From: Scenedesmus sp. ARA3
Lineage: Eukaryota > Chlorophyta > Chlorophyceae > Sphaeropleales > Scenedesmaceae
Direction of reading: 5' to 3'
Length of the DNA stretch: 64,000 nt
NCBI GenBank assembly: GCA_004335835.1
Contig: RWJK01001425.1
Location: forward strand, 46,984-110,983
Position 1 is the stretch's first letter; each line of letters opens with the position of its first letter. The notes under the pieces are model-generated. The model was given only the letters and a program-made list of their open reading frames with translations. It was not told where the DNA came from and searched no databases. Made by a program: the position numbers and the translations under genes. This document shows, one piece after another, positions 31,127 through 43,731 of the stretch.

Positions 31127-32113
31127 GTGCGTGGCAGGGTTGGCACTGTTCTATTACTAGACCACTACTTTTTACTGAAGTTGGGCAAGTTGCTCTGCGT
31201 GTTGTAGTAGTTGGGGGGTCGTGCAGCAATCAGCTGCTGTACGACCTAGCAAGGTGCTGCTGCCTGCAGTTACTCCAAGGCAGCAGTGTTTTGTCTGCAG
31301 CAAGTTACCTGCTGCAGGCATGCCTGGCACAGCACACAGCTAATGATGTGTTTGGTCACTTGATCTACACTGCTGCCATGTCCTATTGTGAGTGTTGACG
31401 TCACAGTGTCAGCTGCAGTGACTTGAACATCGTGGGCAGTATGGCATGCGCAGCAGTGCCGAACAGAACAAGTTGGCATGACTGGCGCATACCGTTGTTG
31501 GTGTACAGGATTATATACAGGTTTTCATTTGTCTCCATTCGTTGCTGGTGCATTTGTTGTTAAAGCCCTGCGTTGGCATTATCGGTGTGGCTGACGGAGG
31601 ACCGTGGTTCAGCGACGATTGTTCGTTCCCAACGAGGTGTTGACGTGTAATGTTTCGTCAAAATGAACGTTCGCAATTGTATTCTCAGAATACTATTCTG
31701 ACATAGTCATATGTAGATGTGTTTACAAGGTCTCCCCGTTATATTTGTGGAGGCGAACTCCAAGGTTTCAGTTCACGAAGCGTTGCGACTGACAGGCGCT
31801 TCCAGTTGCAGCAAAAAGACGCTGTAGTCAGGGCACAGAAACTAGTGTTGTTGTTGCTAGACTATTATGTTTCATGATACCGCTAAGCGAGCCAAGGGCA
31901 GCCAGCATCATCACCGCGCTTACACACACGCTGCAGGGCTGTTCAAACATCCGTGCGCCCTTTCACATCATGAGTCTTGCATACCACTAAACAGCAGCAT
32001 GTAGCAGACGTAGGAACGACATGCCTTGATTGTGCCACCCTGCACAACACCATCTCTCTGTTGACAGTTGCCCAAGCATCTGCGCGCAAGCAACCAACCA
32101 TTAGCCTGTTTGC
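31127..32113. other. Intergenic, nothing recognised
   Basis: 3' flank of the GET2-like gene and promoter of the glycosyltransferase gene, AT-rich around 31500..31900. No coding signature was found. Confidence 0.5.
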
Positions 32114-35100
32114 ATGTTGGGAAACGGTGCTGCCATTGGCAACAGCCGTGGCAGCAATGGAAGGCTCAACGGCTTGTCGCAGCGGGGCAGCACAGGCGCA
32201 CTTAACAGCATGCATGCACCCAAGCCCTGCTGGCATGCTGCTGCGGCAGCAGTGCGCCTCTCAGGCCTCAAGTCTTCACGGCGGCTGGTGCTTGGCATGT
32301 GCTTCTTTGTGTTGACTGGATGCCTGCTGTCCAGCCTGTCAGTTTTGAGGCTCGGTCGGCTTGGCAGCAGCAGCGGCAGCAGCAGCAGCAGCAGGGGCTG
32401 GAGGATGCAGCGCGACCCGACACTCAAACTGATGGTGGCCAGCAAGTTGCCTGGCGCACAGCAAGCTGCACGCATGGTGGAACTGCAGCAGCAGCATGAT
32501 ACACAAGTGGTGGGACGGACAGCTGTTCAGAAGCAGCAGCCTGTGCTGCTGCAGCAGCGCGAGGCGACTGCAACTGTGTTGAGAGGGGCACCAAGCAGCA
32601 GCTTGCAGCCCTCCTCAAGAAAGCGGCACACACGGCCAGCAGTAAAGCAGGTGGGGCTGCAGCAACAGCAGCAGCAGCAGCAGCAAGTGCATGGTGCTGC
32701 AGCAAATAGTCAGATAGTGCCTTGGCAGCATGAGCTGCCGCTGCCTCAGCAACTGCAGGAGAAGCTGCAGCAGCAGCAGGTCACCCTGGTCCCACCCAAA
32801 GGCACAACAGCAGCAGCAGCAGCAGCAGAAGGTGCAGCCGCATCTGCTTTCCTGCAGGCCCTGCAGCTCACTGGTGATGAATCACAGCCGCAGCAGCCCA
32901 GCATGGGCCAAGCAGCTCAGCCGCAGCCATCCCCGCAGCCGCAGCAGCCGGCGCTGAGTGCAGGCAGCGTTGCAGCAGCAATGGCATCAGCAGCAGGCAC
33001 TGCGCATGAGGGGCTGGACGCAGTGGACACCACCTCGTCATACATCATGCAGCGGGGTGTTGCACCCACACGCTTGAAGTACCCGCTGTGGTGGCACGGC
33101 CCTATGTGGTCTGGCAGTGGCTACGGCGGAGGTGAGGCCTGCTGGTGCAGCTGCTGGCTGCACATGGGGGTGTGTTCTGTGTATGTACTTGTGTGCAATC
33201 GGAGCTGTATATGTCGTGCTGCTTCATATGACGTCCCGGCGTTCTTACTGTATGGAGGTGTTCCTGCATGCTGCTGCTTCACCTGCTTAAGCATACGAAG
33301 CAGTGACAGTCATGCTTGTTGGAAAGAGAGTGCGGGGTAGCTGCGACATCGTACCATGCAGAGCTTAGTAGTGACCGGCACTTCATGACATGCGAAGATG
33401 TCTTGTACTTGCTGCCGGTTGCTGCTTGTGATGGCGTGTGTGTGTGCAGAGGCCGTCAACTATGTGCTGTCGCTGGTGCGCAGCGGGCGGCTGGCGCCAG
33501 CTGATGTGTGGGTGAGCAACCGCCTGCTGGGCAGCGGCTGCTACAGCGCAGCCAGGCACTCCCGTTGAATATAGTCACACAGTAGGATCCATGGGACAGT
33601 CACGCCAGTTGGTGTGTCTGTGTGCATGTCAACAGTGCGTCTTATGCATGGCACCTACACCGAACATTCATGCCGTGCATTCCTGCCACAGGAGGCATCT
33701 GCAATCTCATTGCCGAAGCAGCAACATATCTTGCTGTCACTACTCCTGCATGCCCAACCACCGCCCACTGCTTCCACACGTCATGCCGCACCAGGCGTAC
33801 CACCACGGAGACAACTGGAACGCTGGCTATGTCGGCAGCATGCCAGCAGAGGACCGCATTGAACTAGAGTACCTGCAGTCGCTGCCTGTCAAGTTCAGGT
33901 GAGGGAGGCGCTTGCAGTCACTAGCACTGGGGCGTGATGCTTGCGTGCCGCGCTTCGTGCCGATAGCTGAAGGGGCGGCAGCATCACGCTCGTGGTACTT
34001 GTGGCTAGAGTGCATAGTACTTTTGCATGCAGCCAGCTTGCCTGTAAGATGTACTGCTTTCATGCAATTGTAAGCTTGCCGCGCGGCTGGCTGGCTGTCG
34101 CATCCATTCATGGTAAAGCGCTGCGCTCATCCTCCCGTCCCTCACATACCTCTACCCTGCCTGCTGCTGCTGCTGCTGCTGCTGCCGCAGGGCGCAGCGT
34201 GCCGCGGTGGTGGTGTGCCACAGCCTGCCCACCAACTGGCAGTTCCCTGATCCTGCCTGGGCAGCAGGCGCGCCCTGCCCGCCCGACCCGCGCGAGTTTG
34301 GCTGGGTGTATGCAGTGGGCCGCACCATGTTTGAGACTGACAGGCTTCCCGCGGCTTTTGTGCCCAGGTGAGACAGCGTGCTGCTGCTGCTGCAACAGCA
34401 GCTACTACTACTCTGTGTGGGTGGGTCGCACGTAACATGTATTTCACATTGCCGGCGCCTGCAAAAGACATTGGGAGACAGCTGGACGTTTCTTGACTAG
34501 AAGTTGCTTTCAGCCGCCCTGCAGCTGCAGCACAGCTGGCAAGGCATGTTGTTGCAACATCCTGCTGTGTTGCTGCTGCTGCCGCTGCTGCGTTGCAGGC
34601 TGAATGCAATGAATGAAATATGGGTGCCATCAGAGTGGCAGAGGGAGAGCTTTGCTGCGTCAGGCATAGCAGCTGACAAGCTGCGCGTGGTGCCTGAGGT
34701 GCGGCACAGGCCTTTGTGGAAGCAGCAGCAGAAGAAGGGGCAGGCATGCAGGTGGCTTGTGTGCCACCTCGCTGTATGGAATCATGCGGTCATCATTTGG
34801 CGAGCCGTTATCAACATTGAGCCGCTTTTCACATGATCATGGAGGAGGGTGCTAACTACAGCTGTGCGTCGCTGCTGCCTTGCTGTGCGTGCAATCAATT
34901 CCAGCTATGCCAGCAGCACCAAATGTCTGCTATCTGCCTGCAATTTTGGTGACTGCTGCCACTGCTGCTGTTGATCTGCTGCATGTGCAGGGCGTCAACA
35001 CCACGTGGTTTGACCCAGCGCAGCACACACCACTGCCACTGGAGGACAAGGCGCAGCTGGTGTTTGGGCAGCCATGGGCCGACAAGCAGACGCAGCAGCA

Positions 35101-35142
35101 GCCCAGCAGCAGCATGACTATCAGCAGCAGTAATGCTGATCT

Positions 35143-35182
<40 letters not shown>

Positions 35183-35670
35183 GTCGCAAGGGAGCTGAGG
35201 AGTAATGCTGGCAGCAGCCACGCTGATGGAACTAGCACACCCAGCAGCGGCAGTCAGCTGCAAGCGCGTAGGCCGTTTGTGTTCATCTCAGCTTTCAAAT
35301 GGGAGATGCGGAAAGGCTGGGACGTGCTGCTGGAGGCATACCTCAGCGAGTTCACAGCAGACGACGATGTAGAGCTGTACATCCTTGCTAAGCCCTTTGG
35401 GGGCTCGGGCTCAGGGTTCAAGCAGAAGATGCGCAGCTGGGCTGGCGATATGCATCGCAGGAGTGGAGCCGGGAGAGACATTGTGGGCAGCAGCAAGCTC
35501 TCAACAGCAAACTCGTCCATGGCACTGGTGCAGGCAGCAGCATCAGGCACGTTTCCGGCGCTGGTGCCTGCCTCTGCTGCAGTGGTGGCAGCCTCACCTG
35601 CTGCAGCTGTGCAAGGCACAAAGGCTGCGAAAGGAGCTGGTCCTGCGAGGTTGCTGCAGGGGCTGCATGG

Positions 35671-35709
<39 letters not shown>

Positions 35710-36110
35710 ACTGGAGCTGGGGCAGGTGCCTGCGGACAAGGCCATACAGTATGCGCAGCATATCGCCCAGCAGATCAGGCACTTCACTCAGGACAAGATC
35801 AAAACAGCAGCTCCGCAGCAGCGTCGTCGCACCCTGCTGCAGGACAGCCAGCCAGAAGCAGCAGCAGCAGCAGCACCCAGGTACCCCACCTTGTATGTCG
35901 TTGACAGCCACATTTCAGGTGCGGCTGTGATCATGGCGGTGCATGCGTTTCAACTAGCCACAAGATCTGCAGCAAACTCTAGTTGTCGGCGTGCTCTAAG
36001 TGCCGCCGTTCTAGTGCTGGCCACAGCAGCAGTGTGCTATTGATGCGCGTACCACTGCAACAGCATCATGTCTCGTCTGTCCACGTGGCACCCACCTTAC
36101 GCCCTGCTGG

Positions 36111-36146
<36 letters not shown>

Positions 36147-37612
36147 CTGTGCAGACGCGGACCTCCCCCGCTTCTACAAGGCGGGTGACGCGCTGGTGGC
36201 GCCCACGCGGGGTGAGGGCTGGGGGCGGCCGCAGGTTGAGGCCATGGCCATGGGCCTGCCCGTGATCTCCACCAACTGGTCAGGCATCACAGGTGTGTAT
36301 GTGCATGTGTGTTTGTGCTGACGAATTTATTGTGGCATCACGGTGCATGCAGGCAGGCTAGCTGTGTGTGAGGCCTGCCCACGGCTGCCGCCGACTGGTC
36401 CGGCATCACACGTACGTGGGCGGGGAGGTTGCATTTGATTGCAAGCAAGAGGCCGGCTGTGTGTGTGATGGCCCTGCGCGTAATCTCCGCCAACTGGTCA
36501 GGCATCACAGGTGCGTTCACAGATTGGTTGCAATTGGTTGCAAGCAAGATGGCCGGCTGTGTGTGTGTTGGCCCTGCGCATGATCCTCATCAACTGGTCA
36601 GGCATCACAGGTGCGTGGCTGTGTGTGGGCGTGTGTGTGTGGGCTGACAGAGTAGTTGCATTGCAATATTGCAATCAATCCAAGAACGCACTTAGACACT
36701 CATCGAGTCCGACTCAGGAGTCCTGAGGACTAGGTTGGATGCGTAACTGCGCATGTCAAGCAAAGCTGGGCCCGAGCACTTCTCGTCGCGTGCATGCAAG
36801 CAGGCTGGCTGTGTGTGAGGCCTGCTCGTGAGGCGTGCCTGGCAGCCAGCATCAGCCAAGCAGTGCGCTTGCGGCTGCAGCGCCAGCCTCTCACATGTGA
36901 GCCCGCTGGTCTTAATGCTGCTGCTGTGCTTGCTGCTGTGCTTGCTGCTGTGCCTGCAGCGTACTTGGATGAGAGCGTGGGCTACCCCATCAGTGTGGAC
37001 AGGCTGGTGCCGGTGCAGGGCAGTTGGCAGGCAGTTGGGTGGTTCCAGGTATGGCACGAGCCCCTGATGTCCCTGTGCGGCGCAGCAGCATCCAGATGAA
37101 ATCTCAGCCTGAAACACGCATCACACTTTGAACGTGTGCTACATCAGACGTATGCACTTGCAGCTTACACCCAATCCCCGTCGGCGCACTTCTGGCAGCA
37201 TTTAACAACTGATGTTGCTGGCTTGCATGACAGCTGCTGTAGCACCGCTGTGCGGCAGGTCATTGTGTATGTGCCCTTGTACTGCACTTCATACCCTCTG
37301 TGGCCAGCAGTTCGCGTACTGCTGGCATTGAGCAGCGGTCTGCTCTGCCCCTGCTTGCTGCCGTAGGCTCAGAAACATGCAATGTTTCTGTCTGTCAAAC
37401 GTTGAACTTCGTTTGCTGTGCAGGGCTTGCGGTGGGCGCAGCCGTCCGTGCAGCACCTGCGTCAGCTGATGCGGCGCGTGTACACAGAACGGCAGGAGGC
37501 TGCAGCGAAGGGCGCTGCTGCGCGTGCCCGCATGCTGGAGCGCTACTCGCCTGATGCCATTGCTGACGTGCTGGTGAAAGAGCTGAAGAGGATAGAAGCA
37601 CGTATGCCTTGA
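32114..37612 (+). CDS. GT4-type glycosyltransferase, type II membrane protein
   Basis: A predicted Golgi or ER glycosyltransferase of the GT-B fold, retaining, nucleotide-sugar dependent; donor and acceptor cannot be told. Nine exons join in frame to 934 residues: 32114..33131, 33450..33511, 33795..33898, 34191..34367, 34599..34698, 34991..35918, 36155..36292, 36960..37048 and 37424..37612. One membrane anchor lies at residues about 57-78 (LVLGMCFFVLTGCLLSSL) after a basic cytosolic start, then a long Gln/Ser-rich stem. The Rossmann-like part includes VVCHSLPTNWQFPDP and NEIWVPSEWQRESF. The second half begins RRPFVFISAFKWEMRKGWD and ends with GEGWGRPQVEAMAMGLPVIS, whose E817/E825 form the EX7E motif of GT4 enzymes. 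Exon 6 holds two low-complexity inserts (poly-Ser, poly-Gln) inside the catalytic domain. Intron 7 contains copies of the exon 7 end. The acceptor of exon 7 follows a TGCC tetranucleotide run. Confidence 0.87.
36113..36148 (+). repeat. (CTGC) tetranucleotide run before GT4 exon 7
   Basis: About nine CTGC/TGCC units immediately before the TGTGCAG acceptor of exon 7, in the polypyrimidine-tract position. Confidence 0.85.
36273..36613 (+). repeat. Four tandem copies of the GT4 exon 7 3' end with its donor
   Basis: The real exon end CAACTGGTCAGGCATCACAG followed by GTG (36273..36295) recurs in the intron at about 36393..36414 (diverged), 36491..36513 and 36591..36613. The last two are identical over the core and exactly 100 bp apart. 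Copies 3 and 4 still encode N-W-S-G-I-T-G in one frame and keep AG/GTGCGT. A partial flank copy (GCTGTGTGTGAGGCCTGC) recurs near 36809. Confidence 0.92.
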
Positions 37613-37872
37613 TAGGATACCAGCAGCTGCAGCAGCAGCAGCTCTGGCAAAAGAAGCGCATGTGCGCGAGGTTGCAAACACTCTGTGGTGTTCTGTGTGC
37701 TGCTGCTGTTGGCTGCAGCAGAACGGCTGGGTGAGATTGTGCATGTTGCACTGGCCTTTAACACTGCTGCCATGTGCATCTGCATTGCCTGCAGTGCAGC
37801 GTGCGCGCCATTGCGCTGCGCCTGCGCTTTTTGGGCTGGTCGGGCTGCTGAATGCACCCTCGTTATGATAAC

Positions 37873-37873
<1 letters not shown>

Positions 37874-37912
<39 letters not shown>
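37874..37912 (+). repeat. (CAG)13 intergenic
   Basis: Thirteen CAG units about 260 bp beyond the glycosyltransferase stop codon, possibly in its 3' UTR. Confidence 0.93.
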
Positions 37913-37915
<3 letters not shown>

Positions 37916-39357
37916 AGTACATGCATGGTCCAGAGATGCTTGCTGCACACTTGTTGTGGGTGCGAGTTGCAGATGTACAGATTGAGCGATGTGTTTAGGT
38001 GTGTGTGCAGCCATGGTCAGCTGCCACAGCAGGGTCTGCAAGTTTGCACTGAGCCTGGTTCGGCTCCTACGTGGGTGGGCTTGTGGCCCTATTTGAGTAA
38101 TTGGTTGTTGGTGATTGCATGCACGGTGCAGTGCTTGCATGGGCCACAACCATTCACAGACGCCGTTCACCGGGGGTTCCAACAGCAGTGCACTGATGCC
38201 GCATTGCACAGAGCCAACTGCTCAAAACAACCTACAGAGACAGCGATGCGTTGTGACAGAGATGGAAGGGTACTGATGTTGTTGTTTAGTTTGGAAGCCA
38301 GAATGACGCGAGGTTTGTTAATACTATGTACGGAGACTGTATTTATCATCACGGAGCATACGGAGTTCATCAAGGGCATTCTGATGTGTTACCCCAGCCT
38401 TCTCTTGACACTTGCTTCATCGGCTGCTACAGGCATATGTTGAGTTGCCTGTTGACTGGCAAATCGCATGCATGGATGCATACATGCACACACGCGAGCT
38501 CTTTCTGCATTGTACCGTACGTACCGTGCTATCACCCACTGGGTGGCACTGGCATGGCGCCTGCATGGGCCTTGCCAGGGCACTTGTCCAGCTACCACTG
38601 CTGGGTGCTGGTGGGTGGTGGTGCCGTGCAGACTCTTATGCAGCGCTGGGCATGTGCAGCTGGCAGACCCAGTGAGGCCAGTGACAACCTGGCACAGAGT
38701 TGATTTGCTGACTGTTTATGACCCGTGCCTTGGTGTTATGGTTGTATTGAGAGGCAGCACGGGTGGTGGCTGCGCTGTGAGCGGGCTAGCAGCTGCTAGC
38801 TAGCAGCCTATAGGCACGTGATACAAGAGCGTACTGTCAGCTGGCGAGGTTAACATTGAAGCCTGTAACAGCCATGCCTCGTTGACAACGTTGATGAAAG
38901 CCAGTACTGCATGCATATTTCAAGAGCAAAGTCCACCGCCAGCCACCCCAACCCAGCTTGGCCTCATATGCCCAATGAACATGACATAATGGACCCCTGT
39001 TCAGCACATTATGGTCTGTAGACCTGATTGCATGCAACAAATGTTGTTAACCTGCGGCTGGCATCACAGTACCAGAGGCTCACAGTCGGATAATCCTGGC
39101 CGTTGCCGCTGCCAGGTCAGTTGCAGCATCTTCTGCAGCCGTGCAAGCCCAGTCAGCCAAAATAAACAGTTGAACTCACACGCACCGGCAGTGTGGCCGG
39201 CGTTTGCGGGGATTTGTGGAAGTCTGCACTATGATCACCAGTGATTTCAGCAGCCACTTTGAAGACAACCCCGCTGCCAGAAAGCACGTGGTCCTTGTGA
39301 CATGTGGCATGGCTCTTGGCAGTGGCAATGGCAGTCAGCAGCTGAACTGAGGTCGGC

Positions 39358-39435
39358 AAGCTGGCAAACATAACAGCGACACGGGAGAACGTGCTTATCA
39401 GCTGGCAAACATAACAGCGACACGGGAGAACGTGC
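39358..39435 (+). repeat. Two-copy direct repeat, about 41 bp
   Basis: The string AGCTGGCAAACATAACAGCG with its GACACGGGAGAACGTGC continuation occurs twice in direct succession. It is non-coding as far as can be seen. Confidence 0.88.
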
Positions 39436-39721
39436 AAGACTAAAATTACAGGCTCGAGGAATACCTGGAGTGCTTTGGGCCATGCATGGCCAGGTGCTGG
39501 TTGTGGTTGCTCAGGCTGTCAGAGCCTGGTTCAGGTCCTGAGAGGTAACTGTCACACGTTGCCGCTTTGAACGGAACACGCCGATCTAAGTAGTTTGTTT
39601 TTGCGACTTCATCAAAGTTTCTGGTTGCTTTACGTTGGTTTAGTGCCGTAATCGAGTTCAGCCCTAGGCTCTGCTTTTGAACGACAGGCCCGCCTCACCA
39701 CAGCCACGCAAAGCGGAAACG

Positions 39722-42260
39722 ATGCCGGTGCCTGTTTCAGTCACACACCCAAAGGGTGCAGGGATAGTAGGTGCTAATAACAACACGCTACAAACAGATG
39801 GCCCCTTCGCTAGGATGGCCAAGCTGAAGGCTGAGCAGGAGCAGCAGCAACAACAGCAGCAGCAAGAACAGCAGGGACAGCAGCAGCAGCAATCAAATGG
39901 CCATGCTAAACAGCAGGAGGCTGAGCAGCCAGCAGCTGTAGCTGGAGCTGCTGAGCACAGCATAGCAGTGAGGCATCTGGACTTTGCTTACCCTGGCCTA
40001 GGTGAGCAGGCCTCAGGGCGCACTCAGGGCACATGCTCGGCTTGTTGGCACAATTCAGCATATGACTGGCGACGTTAGTATGGTGTGTGAAGCTGCAATT
40101 GTATCTTAGCAGCAGGATGGCACATCAAACAGCAGCTGAAAGCAATCACCTCTGCACCACTGTTTCTTCGCTGCGCGCATCAGTCTTACTGAAGCCATCA
40201 AGCATACTAGTGTTTGCAATGTTTGTCGCTGTTGTGCACCTCCTTGTAACATTGCCATCTGCTTCCGCCTTTCTCCACCTGCATCTGCATCCCGAAAACA
40301 CACAGATGGCCGGCCCATCCCAGGGCGTCCGCCGCTCATCACAGACATGTGCCTGGAGCTGCAGCCTGGCAGCAGGTGCCTGCTCATTGGAGCTAACGGC
40401 GCAGGCAAGACCACGCTGCTCAAAATCCTGGCGGGCAAGCACATGGTGCCGCGGGAGCAGGTGCGGCTGCAAGTTGTTGGCAGAGCTGCGGCTGTTTGAT
40501 AGCAGCACAGCGGCACAGTGTGGCGCAGGCCTGAGAGCAGCAAGCTTATCCTGCATGGTTGTATGCAGTGCACAGGTCCTGGCTTGCATTCATGGATGCT
40601 GTTCTGTTGCCGCCTTCACACAAATTTGTGCCGAGGCCTGTTTCCGCGTGTTTCCGTGTGTTTGTGCTGCCTGTGCTGCAGGTGCTGGTGCTGGGCCGGC
40701 CTCCTTTCCATGACACAGAGCTGACCACATCAGGCCACCTGGCATACGTGGGCGGCAATTGGACGCGTGACATCGCATTTGCGGGCACAAGCATACCGCT
40801 TACGGTGAGGACGCACACGCTGCAGCAGTGGCAGCATGGGACCACCTGTGCTGTTAGCAGCTGGCAGGGCGAGTGTGGCTGCCCACTGTGGTGACACTGG
40901 CAGGCAGTACTGTTAGGTGCCTAATGGCACATCCAGTCCCTGCCAGTCCAGTCATAAATAAATCCTTCCGTGCTTAAACATAATGTGCTCCACAAATGTG
41001 CCCGCAGGGTGACTTCCCCGCGCGCAAGATGATTGACGCGGTGCCTGCCGTGAGCGAGGAGCGCAAGCAGCGGCTGATGTCTGTGCTGGACGTGGACCCG
41101 GCCTGGCGCATGCACCAGGTGTCAGACGGCCAGCGGCGGCGCGTGCAGATCTGCGTGGGGCTGCTGCGGCCCTTCAAGGTGCGCATGCGCTTGGCGAGTG
41201 TGTGGCAGATTTTGACTGCTCTGCGGGTGGCAGGATCTGCAGGGTTGGCACGCGTAGGTGCAAGATTAGGTGGTAGAGTTGGTAGCAGGATGCCGGACAC
41301 GAAATGTGTCCTAGCCATGCCTTGCACGGTTGCATGCTTTGGTATTCCCGCACACTGGCACCTACGCAACACTTTTCACTTAACACCACAGCCCCCGCCC
41401 GCACACTGACCTCGTTGTGAACGCAACTATTCGGACTTGCAGGTGCTGTTTGCTGGATGAGATAACGTTGGACCTGGATGTGCTGTGTGCTGTGTATGCT
41501 GTGTGTGCACACACAGGTGCTGCTGATGGACGGCATCACAGCGACAGCATGGTTATTAAGTTCTTGTGGTCTGCTGTGTGTGCGTGCAGGTGCTGCTGCT
41601 GGATGAGATCACGGTGGACCTTGACGTGCTGGGGCGTGCCGACCTGATGCGCTTCCTGGTGGATGAGTGCGCCGCGCGTGGCGCCAGCATCATCTACGCC
41701 ACACACATCTTCGACGGCCTCGAGTTCTGGCCCACACACGTGGCCTACGTGGCACGCGGTGAGCACCTCAACCTTAGGCTGATGCGTGTGTGCAGTTGCA
41801 GCGCATTGCATGCCAGCACAGCTGTAACTGTAAGGGCAGCAGCCGGTGATACAGCTCGAGTTTTGCTACAGAGTAGGCACTGCGCATGCATGCACGCACG
41901 CTGACGAAGCATTTGCCACGTTGCGCTTGGACCGCTGCAAAAGCTGCAAGCGCCTCTGCTCACTCCTTCTTCTTCCGCTCCTGCTGCCGCTCCTGCCGCG
42001 CAGGCCAGCTGCAGTTCTGCCAGCCAGCCTCAAGCCTGCCGCAGCTGGCGCAGGGCCAGCTGCTGGAGATGGTGACCGGCCTGCTTCGGCAGGAGAAGCA
42101 GGCGATGCAGGCAGCGGGCATAGAGAAGCCACTAGAGTATGACCCAGCGCGGGAGGGTGAGGTGGATGCAGGGTTTTCATATGTGTGGAACAATGGCTGG
42201 GTGCCTGGCACGCTTGGCACAAGCCTGGCGCACGGCACGAATGCGGTGATGAGGATGTAG
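39722..42260 (+). CDS. Soluble ABC ATPase, CAF16 / plant ABCI19-21 type
   Basis: A single nucleotide-binding-domain ABC protein without membrane segments, like yeast Caf16 and plant ABCI19/20/21. Six exons join in frame to 384 residues: 39722..40001, 40306..40460, 40682..40804, 41008..41178, 41590..41758 and 42004..42260. The N-terminus has a Gln-rich insert; the NBD begins [13 protein letters not shown]. Walker A is [17 protein letters not shown] with Lys128. The signature is [13 protein letters not shown], with Ser-Asp-Gly-Gln in place of Ser-Gly-Gly-Gln. Walker B is [12 protein letters not shown] with Glu249, and the H-loop is [10 protein letters not shown] with His282. LDV-rich sequence after Walker B and the ending [18 protein letters not shown] are typical of this subfamily. 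The ATG at 39722 is the first in frame. Intron 4 contains copies of the exon 5 start. Confidence 0.92.
41441..41630 (+). repeat. Degraded copies of ABC exon 5 start within the preceding intron
   Basis: The real exon 5 opens CAG/GTGCTGCTGCTGGATGA at 41590. An earlier copy at about 41443 (GTGCTGTTTGCTGGATGA, with GATAACGTTGGACC following) has a 1-nt insertion, and a second at about 41518 (GTGCTGCTGATGGACG) is more diverged. Both are preceded by a CAG acceptor-like triplet. The 5' copy is frameshifted relative to the gene and cannot replace the real exon. Confidence 0.87.
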
Positions 42261-42273
42261 ACAGCTGACCTCA

Positions 42274-42314
<41 letters not shown>

Positions 42315-43731
42315 GTACACATGTGGGAAGCTGGGCAGGTTGTTGTTGTAGTTAGGTGTGTTTGCGGCACGCATATCGCTGGCGGTGGCCGGGTTGGCAG
42401 CACTGTTGCAGGCATCTGCGCACATTGAGTACCTTGCAGGTCGATAGAATAAGGGAATGCTTGCAGCTGTGCCAGTGCTGCCGTGCTGCATTTGTATTGT
42501 GGCACCACTGCAAGTTCTACACCGCACGGCTCTCAATGCATCTGTTTGTTGGTGTGTCGATCAAGCTGCTGATCGTACACATGCATGCTTTTATGATTGC
42601 TTCTTGCGCATGGAGTGTCATTGCTTGTGGGTAAGCTCAGGGTGCAGTGCTGTTGTGATGGATTTGACCAAGATTGTGAACTGACAGGTTGAGTGTGCAG
42701 TGGATGCGCACAGCACATGTGTAGCACAGCGCCGCGCTGCGGCAGCTTATGCAGTGCCCATTGGTATCAAAGGGTTTCAATGTGCATGCAGGTGCCCGTT
42801 GGCACTGACACCTGCCATTATTGCTGCCAAAGCAGATGAACTACAGCTTGGTTATCTGAAGGGTTGCAGGGCATTTGACCTAATAGTTGTGGTGGGGAAG
42901 GCCTGCTCTCTGTGGCCTGTTTGCAACTGCAGCAGGCTTTTTGCAGCACATGCGCCTTAACAGTCAAGTCTCTCTCTCTCTTCTACCGAGGAGCAGATTT
43001 GCATCATGTAAAAGCTTAACGATCATAGCGCGAATTGCTGCGCTGCCGCTCTTAACATGTTTTTATACCTTATAACTATACACAGACGTAAGCAGGGCAC
43101 TTGCCGACGCCTGTAGGGGGTGCGGGGCGTGGTTACACCACTGTGAGCTGACATAATCTCGATGCATCATTGTATAAGACTGCGACTTGCTCGCAAAGCA
43201 CAAACAAACATTATTTTAGAGTACAAGAATTTCTGCAAAGCATTGCTGGCCCATCGAGGTTGCTTCCACGGTCCCAGCAGCAGGGACCGCAAGTGATGGG
43301 CAGCAGCAGAGACAGCAAGTAGATCGCCCGAACAGAGGAAGATACACAGGCTGTAATGGCTTGATGTGAAAAACGGAATAGTTCATCGATCCTAGAAGTC
43401 CATACAATGCCGAACAACCTGCAGCAGCAGGCAGCAGTAGGCGCCCGCTACACTGAAAGCCGTCTGAAGCGACATTTGCATGGCATAGAAGCGCACGAAC
43501 GGGAGTCAACGATGACAAGCATTATGTTTGAACACGTTGCTAAGCGACAGGTGCATGTCCAGCGCTCAAAGCTTTCTCTTGAATTGACTGCTTGCGAAGA
43601 CAGCCTCACGTGCGTTCTGTAGCAGTCTGAGGCTCGCTGCAAGGACAAACATAAGAAGTGTGATATGGTTGAGAACTGACGCAATAACGAGTGCCGAGGC
43701 CTCGCCTGCAGCAAATACAACGAGATTTATG
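42261..43731. other. Intergenic, contains (CTG)13 near its start
   Basis: 3' flank of the ABC gene. (CTG)13 lies at 42275..42313, just after the stop. From about 42960 the composition is AT-richer. An open frame at 43407..43622 (+) is not supported by homology. Confidence 0.5.
42275..42313 (+). repeat. (CTG)13 in ABC gene 3' flank
   Basis: Thirteen CTG units starting 14 bp after the ABC ATPase stop, so probably inside the 3' UTR. Confidence 0.93.

Larger units (their letters stand above)
37613..39721. other. Intergenic, contains a CAG tract and a small tandem repeat
   Basis: A 2.1 kb gap between two plus-strand genes. It holds (CAG)13 at 37874..37912 and a duplicated block of about 41 bp at about 39358..39435. 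Several open frames exist, but none has splice context or family features. Confidence 0.5.
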
